From Shewanella hanedai (GTDB taxonomy: Bacteria; Pseudomonadota; Gammaproteobacteria; Enterobacterales; Shewanellaceae), in the NCBI RefSeq assembly GCF_007197645.1, contig NZ_VKGK01000005.1, forward strand, positions 162,041 to 226,040: a DNA stretch of 64,000 nucleotides. Direction: 5' to 3'. Each line of letters begins with the position of its first letter. Positions within the stretch are counted from its first letter, which is position 1. The notes beneath the pieces are model-generated. The model did no database searches and was not told where the DNA came from. It saw nothing but the letters and a program-made list of their open reading frames with translations. The position numbers were made by a program, and so were the translations under genes. This document shows, in pieces, positions 8,448 through 16,457 of the stretch.

Positions 8448-10628
8448 TTAATCGAGCGGTAGGCTAACCACTATTTCTACACCATGATGCTGTTGGTCAC
8501 TATCATTTACTTGTAGATTTCTGGCGATGATTTTTCCATGGTGGAAATCAGTTACTAATCGTGCGATATAGAGCCCTAACCCCAGATGAGGCTTGTCTTG
8601 TGCCTTTTGCTGCCTCACTGATACCATAGACTCAAATATCTGTTCAGACATGTTGGCTGGCAGCTCTGGGCCTATATTACTAATAGAGAGTTGAGCTTGT
8701 TTGTTTTTTGCCGTGAGAGTGACAGAGATTGCTGTGTCTTTGAGGCTAAACTCTAAGGCATTGGCAATCAATTTATCCATCAACTGTGCAATGTACTCTG
8801 GCACACCTGTCATCAATAGATCCTCTTCGCAGATATTAGCGATGAACTCTTTATTGGGGTAGGTGAGTTGGTATCCCTGCACACAACCACTAATGACTTT
8901 AGAGAGAGGGAAGGTGTCGAGTTCTGCAGTGGACAAGCTCTCTTCCAATCGAGTTGCTTCGCTCATATTGTTCAAAATCATATTTAAACGGCTAACGCCT
9001 TCTTGTGCCCGGTCAACATATTTACGGCTATCGGGGTCGAGTGATTGCAGCCCTAGGTGTTCTAGTGACGATCGAACCACGGCAACAGGGGTGCGTAGTT
9101 CATGTGAGAGTCTTGAACTCATGTTTTCTAGGTAGTGAGTATATTGCCCTAATCGACTCACAATACTGGCAAAACTTCGGGATAAATCACCTATTTCATC
9201 ACGGACTTTTGAGCCTTTAATGTGGTTTTTTATTCTACCTTGACTGTCGATAGCCTCTTCGGCTTCATCCCTGAGTTTGCGGATGCGACTGGAGATACTA
9301 GAGGCGAAGAAAAACAGCGCTAAGGTTCCCATGCTCATGATGGTAATAATGACATTGAACAGCTTCTCTAATGCCTTATTGCGTAAAGTTCTTATCCCAT
9401 GAGTCGTTTCTTCTGAGATCACCACTCCCATCACCTTATCATCTATCCAGATTGGGCTTGCAGCGGCCAGAATAACCGCTTTGTTATCGGGTGTGAGTCG
9501 CCATGTCGATCCATCTTTACCAGCTAGGGCTTGTTGAATGTGGCTACCACCGAGTACGGTTGAATCCTGTAAAGAGTCGACAAAATCTTTAGCTGGGATC
9601 GTCAGTATTTGGTAATAGAGTGGGTGTAGATATTTTTGTTTAAACCGTTCCCAGAAACTGGGATCGGGCTGGTCCGATACTGTGCGAGTCCAAACGCTAT
9701 TACTGGTACGAATATCCCCTGATTTGGCGAGCACACGGCCATGCTTGTCTACCACCCAAATTCGAGAGCTGTTATGGCTCATCCCTTTAATGATGTTTGC
9801 AATTTCTGGAGAGGGCACAAGGACGGTACCGAGCTTATCAACATCATCGATGGCTGAGGTTCCGACGATAGCGTCTACATGACCGCTTTTTGCGTCGTTA
9901 ACATCGTATATCGCAAAGCCCAGTTTACTGCCTACCATGTCCAGTGGAATACGCAGCTCAATATTATAGCCTTGGGTCGTTTTCCTCCATTTTCCTTGGA
10001 TTTTGACTTCAGGGGTAACGGGTACAGAAAGACTCGGATCTTCAGGGAGTTCAAAAGCACTGATCCAGCCATCTTTTGTGGTGGCGACAATATAACGCCT
10101 GAATTTTCCATCAGGTGCCAGCGTGGCAATAGCAAGGTGATCATTGCGATCGATATTCAGGGTGTTCTTGCCACGATAGATAACGCTGGGATCGGTGACT
10201 TCAAAGAAGCCATAAAGGTATCCGTCATATTTACCGACCATATGGGTAAAATTAATGGCTAAGGGCTTATCTGGGTCGGCTTTGGATATCTGGTGGTTTT
10301 CACCATAGTTGAGACTTTTATGCTTGTATTGAGCCCAATCACCGAGTTTGCCGTCCAGCTGTATGGGCCCTGAGAGCGGGTGAGCGTAGAGATCTCTGCC
10401 TTGCTGTACCTGAGTTAGAAAACTTGCCTGACTGTCAAACAGCTTGGGTCTTTCGTGCAGGGCTGTGGCTAACGCTTGTGTTGTGCCTTCTAAGGTTTTC
10501 TCTTGGCCATATCTTAGGTATTTTTCCATCTCCCAGACGTACTGGTAGCCCAGCCAAGGAAGACAAAGCAAGAATAGCGATAATATAGCAACTTTACTCC
10601 TTAGCCCTATTGGAAGGTTAAACATCAC
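8448..10628 (-). CDS. pdsS: Sortase-system sensor histidine kinase (PdsS type)
   Basis: This membrane sensor kinase (726 aa) belongs to the dedicated proteobacterial sortase system. Domains in order: an N-terminal membrane helix (about 12-30); a long periplasmic region whose residues about 85-265 resemble a carbohydrate-binding family 9-like beta sandwich (LDGKLGDWAQY, YGFFEVTD); a second membrane helix near 430; a HAMP-like linker; a dimerisation box with the phospho-acceptor H509 in LSHELRTP; and an ATPase domain ending with GLGLYIARLV. It lies 57 bases downstream of its response regulator and is divergent to the sortase operon, which it presumably controls. Confidence 0.9.
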   Translation of the reverse strand: MMFNLPIGLRSKVAILSLFLLCLPWLGYQYVWEMEKYLRYGQEKTLEGTTQALATALHERPKLFDSQASFLTQVQQGRDLYAHPLSGPIQLDGKLGDWAQYKHKSLNYGENHQISKADPDKPLAINFTHMVGKYDGYLYGFFEVTDPSVIYRGKNTLNIDRNDHLAIATLAPDGKFRRYIVATTKDGWISAFELPEDPSLSVPVTPEVKIQGKWRKTTQGYNIELRIPLDMVGSKLGFAIYDVNDAKSGHVDAIVGTSAIDDVDKLGTVLVPSPEIANIIKGMSHNSSRIWVVDKHGRVLAKSGDIRTSNSVWTRTVSDQPDPSFWERFKQKYLHPLYYQILTIPAKDFVDSLQDSTVLGGSHIQQALAGKDGSTWRLTPDNKAVILAAASPIWIDDKVMGVVISEETTHGIRTLRNKALEKLFNVIITIMSMGTLALFFFASSISSRIRKLRDEAEEAIDSQGRIKNHIKGSKVRDEIGDLSRSFASIVSRLGQYTHYLENMSSRLSHELRTPVAVVRSSLEHLGLQSLDPDSRKYVDRAQEGVSRLNMILNNMSEATRLEESLSTAELDTFPLSKVISGCVQGYQLTYPNKEFIANICEEDLLMTGVPEYIAQLMDKLIANALEFSLKDTAISVTLTAKNKQAQLSISNIGPELPANMSEQIFESMVSVRQQKAQDKPHLGLGLYIARLVTDFHHGKIIARNLQVNDSDQQHHGVEIVVSLPLD

Positions 10629-10685
10629 GCTGTCTCTGCTTTGAAATGGTGGGTAGTAGCCATGTTGTGTGAGATATTAATATCA

Positions 10686-11384
10686 TTAAAGGGCCTGAGG
10701 TTCCCAACGGTATCCCATGCCATAAACCGTATCGATGCAATCAAATTCAGGATCTTGTGCGATGAATTTTTTTCTTATCCGCTTCACATGGGAAGTGATA
10801 GTGCTATCGTCGACGTATATTTTTGCTTCTTGCATCAATGCTTGGCGATTCTTAACATGCCCTGGGTGTTTAGCTAACGCGTGAACCATCCAAAATTCAG
10901 TGACGGTCAGTTCGATAGGGATCATATTCCAGTAAACCTGCATCCGGTTGGCATCAATAGTTAACGCACCTCTTTCGAGTAAATTCTCAACTTCCAATGA
11001 TTTACCTTGCAGCTCTGAGCGCCTAAACAGTGCAGCTAAGCGAGCAATTAAGTGAGGGAAACTGACATCTTTACTGAGGTAATCATCGGCGCCAAGGCGT
11101 AAGCCGCACACGGTATCAAAGTCACTGTCTCTGGCTGTTAAGAAGATGATAGGTAAATTACTGGACATTGCCCTGAGGGATTGGCAAAGCGCAAATCCTC
11201 CATCTATTTCATCTTCTAATCCAATATCAATGATGGCCAAATCCGGTAATCGGGTTGTGAATGCTTGCATGGCACTAGGACGATTGGCGTACGCCTGAAC
11301 GGTATAGCCTTGCTGCTGCAATACCTCTTTATAGTTCTCTCGTATTGCCGCTTCATCTTCCACAATTGCGATACGTTTCATCAA
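10686..11384 (-). CDS. pdsR: Sortase-system response regulator (PdsR type)
   Basis: This OmpR/PhoB-like response regulator (232 aa) has a receiver domain whose phospho-acceptor is D53 (LAIIDIGLEDE), with conserved acidic residues near D10/E11. A C-terminal winged-helix DNA-binding domain follows (LTVTEFWMVHAL, and STITSHVKRIRKKF as recognition helix). It is the first gene of a minus-strand pair with the kinase. The 275-bp gap to the divergent OmpA-type gene is the natural place for its operator, although no repeat is obvious there by eye. Confidence 0.93.
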   Translation of the reverse strand: MMKRIAIVEDEAAIRENYKEVLQQQGYTVQAYANRPSAMQAFTTRLPDLAIIDIGLEDEIDGGFALCQSLRAMSSNLPIIFLTARDSDFDTVCGLRLGADDYLSKDVSFPHLIARLAALFRRSELQGKSLEVENLLERGALTIDANRMQVYWNMIPIELTVTEFWMVHALAKHPGHVKNRQALMQEAKIYVDDSTITSHVKRIRKKFIAQDPEFDCIDTVYGMGYRWEPQAL

Positions 11385-11659
11385 TTTTTACCTTATAGGG
11401 CTGTAATACCGTCAGCGCATCATTTTCAAGTAAGTAGGAGTGCTGAGCTGATGACAATTAACTTCTGCTGGAGACTATACAGGAAATTTTATGGGATAAA
11501 AGGCACTGAAGTGGATTGCCATTTTGTTGCCACAATTCATAAGCGTAATGTCATTTTTCCTCCCTGTGGCAGCCATTTATCTCCTGTTTAATGAATCTAT
11601 CGAAAGGCAGTCACTATTTACTCTGCCTGTTAATAATCGTCATAGATAGGAAAACCAAA

Positions 11660-12397
11660 ATGAACAAGAAAATAATCGCCCTTTTAGTTATGAGCAGCCT
11701 AACCGTTTCAAATGCAAGTTTCGCAACAGAGCAAACTGACGAGAGAGAGCATAACGAGGAACTTGTTGGACTCACCTCTGGGATTGTTCTTGGGGCGGTC
11801 GTCGGAGGACCCGTTGGTGCCATCATCGGGGCATTTACTGGGGCACTATTAGGAAAGTCTGTCGGTGATGACTCTGAAATCGACTCTCAACAGGCCAAAT
11901 TGGTCGAAAAGGATTCACAACTCATTGCGTTAAACGATGACAATCAATCTCTACAAGTGATTGCCAGTCAATATGATGAGGCGCAGCAGCAGTTAGCTCA
12001 ACTAAAGTTGGCTCAAGAGCAGAAACTGACTGAGTTAGCCATGGGGTTGAACATTCAGTTTAAAACGGGCTCATCTGAGCTAGCGCCTCACATACAACGC
12101 CAACTTGATGATTTGGCTTATGCCATGTCGATTTCGCCTGAATTGAATCTGGATATGACCGGATATGCTGATAGAAGAGGGGACTCGACGTATAACCAAG
12201 CCTTGTCTGAGCAACGTGTTGCCGAAGTTAAAAGCTATTTAGTGGCTCAAGGTGTTGATGAAAACCGTTTGGCATTTAAGGCATACGGTGCAAGTGCTCC
12301 ATTGGCTAAAGATCAGAGTTTTGAAAATGATTTTTTTGACAGAAGGGTCAATATCAAGCTTATTCCACGTGAGTCTGCGCTCGCTGCAAATCAATAA
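11660..12397 (+). CDS. pdsO: Sortase-system OmpA family protein (PdsO type)
   Basis: This cell-envelope protein (245 aa) has a signal peptide (MNKKIIALLVMSSLTVSNASFA), a glycine-zipper-like hydrophobic stretch (GIVLGAVVGGPVGAIIGAF) that could sit in a membrane, a short coiled coil, and a C-terminal OmpA-like peptidoglycan-binding domain (LDMTGYADRRGD, NQALSEQRVAEV). The chosen ATG has an AGGA element about 8 bases upstream; an in-frame upstream start at 11591 would bury the signal peptide. It is the first gene of the plus-strand operon with the sortase target and the sortase. Confidence 0.9.
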   Translation: MNKKIIALLVMSSLTVSNASFATEQTDEREHNEELVGLTSGIVLGAVVGGPVGAIIGAFTGALLGKSVGDDSEIDSQQAKLVEKDSQLIALNDDNQSLQVIASQYDEAQQQLAQLKLAQEQKLTELAMGLNIQFKTGSSELAPHIQRQLDDLAYAMSISPELNLDMTGYADRRGDSTYNQALSEQRVAEVKSYLVAQGVDENRLAFKAYGASAPLAKDQSFENDFFDRRVNIKLIPRESALAANQ

Positions 12398-12423
12398 TCT
12401 CATTTTTAATGAAATAAAGGATT

Positions 12424-14640
12424 ATGTTGATGAAAATGGATAAGCAATGTCTCTTTAACGCCGACGGTAAGAATACTCCCATGCAGTCAACGGTTGCCCC
12501 CTTATGGGGGGCGGCACTTTGTCAGAGAATCGTTATCGGCTTCTTATGTTGTCTGAGCTTTACAACTTATGCTGAAGAGATTGAACGTACTCAAGCGAGT
12601 TTAGTGTACCAGTCAATGGATGGTGAGGAGCAGGTGAGCCTACCACTCAATACACAAGTGCAGATGAAAGTGTCAGGTTGGATTAATCGAGTGAAAGTCA
12701 GGCAGGAGTTTCGTAATGACACTGAGCATTGGCTCAATGGTCGCTATCAATTTCCTTTGCCTAATGAAGCGGCAGTGGATCATATGCGGCTTCAGATCGG
12801 TACTCAGATTATTGAAGGCCAAATCCAAGAGAAACAGGAGGCTAAAAGGCAGTTTGAGGTGGCAAAAAAAGCGGGGCAGCGTGCGAGTTTAGTGGCGCTA
12901 TCCACACCGAATATTTTTAGAACCTCAGTGGCCAACTTAGGGCCGAGTGAGACATTAGTGGTTGAGATAAGCTATCAGGAGCTGGTGAGGTATAAACAAG
13001 GCGAGTTTAGCCTAAGGTTCCCTATGGTTGTGAATCCTCGTTATCTATCACCAATGTCACAGCCTAGCTTTGAAGAGGTTAATGCTCTGACTATGCGAGA
13101 TAAAATAGGCTCATACTTTGACAGCAATTTAAGACTCGGTACTCACAATACAAGTCTAGCGCCTAAAGTGAGCATTAATATTGAATTAAATGCGGGTGTC
13201 TCACTAGATAAAGTTTCAAGTCCATATCATAAGGTGAGTCAAACTCAGCTCAGTGATTCCCGCTATAACCTTGAACTTGTTGATACTAATGCTAACGGTG
13301 ATTTTGTGTTGAACTGGAGACCACAACTCGGAACCACGCCCACCGCCACTGTATTTTCACAAACTGGCCAGACATATTCAGCCTCAAATGTGTCCAATAA
13401 AGTAAAAAGTAACAGCGCTGAAAACCGTGAAGTATTAGAGAATGACTATGCTCTATTGATGTTGTTACCTCCAGCTGTTCAACAGCAAGATACGAGTATT
13501 CCCAGAGAGCTTATTCTCGTGATTGATACGTCAGGTTCTATGTCGGGTGGTTCAATCGAGCAGGCTAAGAAAGCGTTGAGTTTTGCCCTGACAGGGTTAA
13601 GAGAACATGACACTTTCAATGTGATTGAGTTTAATTCAGATGTCCAAGCACTATCCCCGCAACCGTTACCAGCAACAGCGAGTAATATTGGTCGTGCTAA
13701 GCAGTATGTACGAAGTCTTGTGGCCAATGGTGGAACTGAGATGGGCTTGGCACTTAATGCGGCTCTGGATGTCCAACAAAGCCGTGAAGAGGATAATACA
13801 AGTCGTTTACGTCAGGTACTGTTTATGACCGATGGGGCTGTCGGGGATGAATCTGCACTCTTCTATCTTATAAAACAGAAGATAGGAGAGAGTCGCTTAT
13901 TTACCTTGGGAATTGGTTCAGCGCCAAATTCACACTTTATGCAAAGGGCCGCCGAGTTTGGGCGGGGCACGTTTACCTATATTGGAAAATTAGATGAAGT
14001 GCAGAGTAAGATTGAAGCGCTACTTCATCAAATTGAGCGCCCGCAGTTAACTGACATTAGGTTGAGGTATGCTGATAATCGAGTACCTGATTATTGGCCA
14101 GCAATTATCCCAGATCTCTACGCTGAAGAGCCTTTGCTGGTGGCCATAAAGATGAATTCATTACTCCATACAGCATCGCCCACAGAGCTTATTGTTTCCG
14201 GAACAATAGCAGGACAATATTGGCAAGAGCGTGTATCACTTAAACAAAGAGAACCTGCTTTAGGCCTTGATCTTATCTGGGCGAGAAAACAGATCTCGGC
14301 GCTTGAATTGAGTAAAGATGGAGTGAACGAGCAAAGAGTGAAACAGCAGATCACTGCTCTGGCCCTTAATTATCATTTAGTGAGTGCCCATACTAGCCTA
14401 GTGGCGATAGAGTTGGCTCCAGCGAGACCGAGTTCCATTACCCCTAAAAATGTCACAGTACTAATGGCGAACCCGTTTGGATGGACACCGCCTGGCAGTT
14501 TGCCACAAACCGGCACTTCAAGTCGTTTGTTTATCTTGATTGGATCCGTGTTATTAAGCTTGCTTGGGATCTACCTACTCAGTTATCAAAGAGCCTTTGG
14601 CGTTGCCATTTATGGCAGAAAAGGAAAGTTAGATGCCTAA
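12424..14640 (+). CDS. Marine proteobacterial sortase target protein (VIT + VWA, LPQTG)
   Basis: This 738-aa surface-type protein has an N-terminal signal sequence with a long leader (cleavage likely near TYAEE), a VIT domain (about 50-180), and a von Willebrand factor A domain whose metal site DTSGSMSGG begins at D368. At the C-terminus is a sortase signal: LPQTG at 693-697, a hydrophobic helix, then a basic tail (YGRKGK). This is the only visible substrate of the adjoining sortase. Start choice is open: ATGs at 12430 and 12436 have better spacing from AAAGG. The stop codon overlaps the sortase start by 8 bases, implying coupling. Confidence 0.94.
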   Translation: MLMKMDKQCLFNADGKNTPMQSTVAPLWGAALCQRIVIGFLCCLSFTTYAEEIERTQASLVYQSMDGEEQVSLPLNTQVQMKVSGWINRVKVRQEFRNDTEHWLNGRYQFPLPNEAAVDHMRLQIGTQIIEGQIQEKQEAKRQFEVAKKAGQRASLVALSTPNIFRTSVANLGPSETLVVEISYQELVRYKQGEFSLRFPMVVNPRYLSPMSQPSFEEVNALTMRDKIGSYFDSNLRLGTHNTSLAPKVSINIELNAGVSLDKVSSPYHKVSQTQLSDSRYNLELVDTNANGDFVLNWRPQLGTTPTATVFSQTGQTYSASNVSNKVKSNSAENREVLENDYALLMLLPPAVQQQDTSIPRELILVIDTSGSMSGGSIEQAKKALSFALTGLREHDTFNVIEFNSDVQALSPQPLPATASNIGRAKQYVRSLVANGGTEMGLALNAALDVQQSREEDNTSRLRQVLFMTDGAVGDESALFYLIKQKIGESRLFTLGIGSAPNSHFMQRAAEFGRGTFTYIGKLDEVQSKIEALLHQIERPQLTDIRLRYADNRVPDYWPAIIPDLYAEEPLLVAIKMNSLLHTASPTELIVSGTIAGQYWQERVSLKQREPALGLDLIWARKQISALELSKDGVNEQRVKQQITALALNYHLVSAHTSLVAIELAPARPSSITPKNVTVLMANPFGWTPPGSLPQTGTSSRLFILIGSVLLSLLGIYLLSYQRAFGVAIYGRKGKLDA

Positions 14641-15247
14641 GGGGCTCTATGTTCATCGCATTGGTGTCATTCTGTTTTTTGTTTTAGCAGTTCTTTTTCT
14701 AGGTCAGGGAGTGTATATGCAAGCTAAAGCGCATTTTGCGCAGTATCTTATTGAACAGGCTTGGCAGCGTACGATTAAGGATCAACAGCCCCATAAACCT
14801 TGGAGTTGGGCGGATACTTATCCTGTTGCAAAATTGTCTTTTGTTGAAGCAGGTAAGGGTAATGAGTCACCAGATGAACATTTTGATGGAGACTCAATGT
14901 ATGTATTAGAAGGGGCCTCAGGCAGAAATTTGGCTTTTGGTCCCGTTCAAATTCAAGATGGCAGCATAGGGAAGGGGAATCGTAATCGGATCATTGCTGG
15001 CCATAATGATACCCACTTTTCAATTTTAGAGGGCGTTAAGCGGGGTAAACTGATTAAACTACTTGATAGGAATGGAATCGAGGTTATATATAAGGTGATG
15101 GAGACGCAAATTGTCCATGAGTCCGATACCCGTGTGTTGGCGCCGAGCAGCGATAAACAACTGACGCTGATCACTTGTTATCCATTTCACGCTTTGCGTG
15201 CTGGTGGGCCTTTACGTTTTGTTGTGCATGCAGAAGCTGTAGGTTAG
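14633..15247 (+). CDS. Class GN sortase
   Basis: This membrane-anchored cysteine transpeptidase (204 aa) should cut the LPQTG signal of the protein encoded immediately upstream. An N-terminal membrane helix (about 10-28) precedes the sortase barrel. The catalytic triad is visible as H124 (IIAGHNDTHF), C182 (LITCYPF) and R195 (GPLRFVV). The start lies within the last codons of the target gene behind AAGGAAAG. Unlike Gram-positive loci, this is a one-sortase, one-substrate module with its own two-component system. Confidence 0.95.
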   Translation: MPKGLYVHRIGVILFFVLAVLFLGQGVYMQAKAHFAQYLIEQAWQRTIKDQQPHKPWSWADTYPVAKLSFVEAGKGNESPDEHFDGDSMYVLEGASGRNLAFGPVQIQDGSIGKGNRNRIIAGHNDTHFSILEGVKRGKLIKLLDRNGIEVIYKVMETQIVHESDTRVLAPSSDKQLTLITCYPFHALRAGGPLRFVVHAEAVG

Positions 15248-15290
15248 TTATCCTAATGGAAAGTTAACGAGCCAGAAAATCGGGTATTAT

Positions 15291-16316
15291 TTAACTGGCG
15301 ATTGGCATCACTCGGTTTCTACCCAGTCGCTTGGCTTCATAGAGGAGTTTATCTGATTGATCAATGAGTTGAGCAGCGCTGAGAGAGGGAGTCCATTGGG
15401 CGACACCAAAAGAGGCGGTGATATTGTTTATCATGGTGTCCTTACGTCTATCTTTTAGTGACACTTTCTCTAATGCTCTGCGCATTGCTTCCGCTAAATG
15501 CCTTGCATTTCTAAACTGACTATTGGGGGTTATCACGGCAAATTCTTCGCCACCATAGCGGTAGATTTTGGTTCCATCTCGGCATGACTCGCTAAGACGT
15601 TTGGCGACAGCCTTGAGTACGGTATCACCTAATTGGTGACCATAATTGTCGTTAAAGGCTTTGAAATGATCGATGTCGATAAGAATTAAACACAATCCTT
15701 CAGGGGATTGGCTCAATAGTCCTGCTAAATCAGAATCAAATGCTCTACGATTCAATATGCCAGTTAACGCATCGAATAATACATCTTTCTCTGATTCCTT
15801 CAATTGAGCTTTTAGCGTGTCAATCTCTTGCTGAGCACGCTTTAGGTGGCCGGTAAAATATTCGGTGCTTGAGCGGATATCATCGGATTCTTTGGCTAGA
15901 TTACGGACTATGCCCAGCACTTTTTCAAGGCTGACTCCCTCCTCTTCTATACGGCTGAGTTGGTCAAAGTTACTGTCGATGCGTTTTTGAAAATGGGTCG
16001 CGTCAGTGTTGGTGTCTTTTAAAGATTGAGATAGCTCAGTGGCCATCGCTTCTAGACTTTGACGCATTTCAATGACGTCAACTTCGACAGGATCTGAAAC
16101 AAACTCACGATAGAGCAGGGTTGAATTTGAGGGAGAGCAAGTGCTGTATTCTTGTATTATTGTATCGAGTTGTTTATTTAAATTAGGCTGTTTTTCATCA
16201 ACGTAAGCATACCAAAGTGCATAATTGGTCGGTGTAGTGGGGATCTGATGCTTTAGCATCAAGGGAACCGCTTTTTTTAAATTTATCGCGGCCAGTTGCA
16301 TCAGTTCTTTGGACAT
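15291..16316 (-). CDS. GGDEF domain protein, putative diguanylate cyclase
   Basis: This predicted cytoplasmic diguanylate cyclase makes cyclic di-GMP. The protein (341 aa from the chosen start) has an N-terminal region with PTTPTNYALWYAYV, seen in a subgroup of GGDEF proteins, a coiled-coil stretch (about 80-190), and a GGDEF domain with an intact active site RYGGEEFAV. No clear RxxD inhibitory site precedes it. The chosen ATG has AGGT upstream; an upstream in-frame start at 16382 would add 22 residues without a ribosome site. It runs convergently to the sortase operon. Confidence 0.9.
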   Translation of the reverse strand: MSKELMQLAAINLKKAVPLMLKHQIPTTPTNYALWYAYVDEKQPNLNKQLDTIIQEYSTCSPSNSTLLYREFVSDPVEVDVIEMRQSLEAMATELSQSLKDTNTDATHFQKRIDSNFDQLSRIEEEGVSLEKVLGIVRNLAKESDDIRSSTEYFTGHLKRAQQEIDTLKAQLKESEKDVLFDALTGILNRRAFDSDLAGLLSQSPEGLCLILIDIDHFKAFNDNYGHQLGDTVLKAVAKRLSESCRDGTKIYRYGGEEFAVITPNSQFRNARHLAEAMRRALEKVSLKDRRKDTMINNITASFGVAQWTPSLSAAQLIDQSDKLLYEAKRLGRNRVMPIAS

Positions 16317-16403
16317 AAAAGTACCTAAGTGATAAGAGGTATGAAGCTTTGCTGTAAGTGAAATCATAGTTAAACAGATCAAATCAAGCTAGCAGATATG
16401 AAG

Positions 16404-16435
16404 AATAAAACCAGAATTATCATTCTGGTTTTATT
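16404..16435 (-). terminator. Terminator of the letAB operon
   Basis: A perfect 14-bp inverted repeat (AATAAAACCAGAAT and its complement around a 4-base loop) lies 23 bases downstream of the letB stop and ends in a T-rich stretch on the minus strand. Confidence 0.82.
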
Positions 16436-16457
16436 CAACTACCTCTTTTACTGACGG

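Noticed and set aside
9879..10262. Plus-strand frame of 127 codons within the sensor kinase gene
   Set aside because: It is antisense to the conserved kinase sensor domain, with no recognisable domain and no promoter or ribosome site.
11591..11659. In-frame N-terminal extension of the OmpA-family protein
   Set aside because: It would place about 23 residues before a standard signal peptide, and the ATG at 11660 has the better ribosome site.
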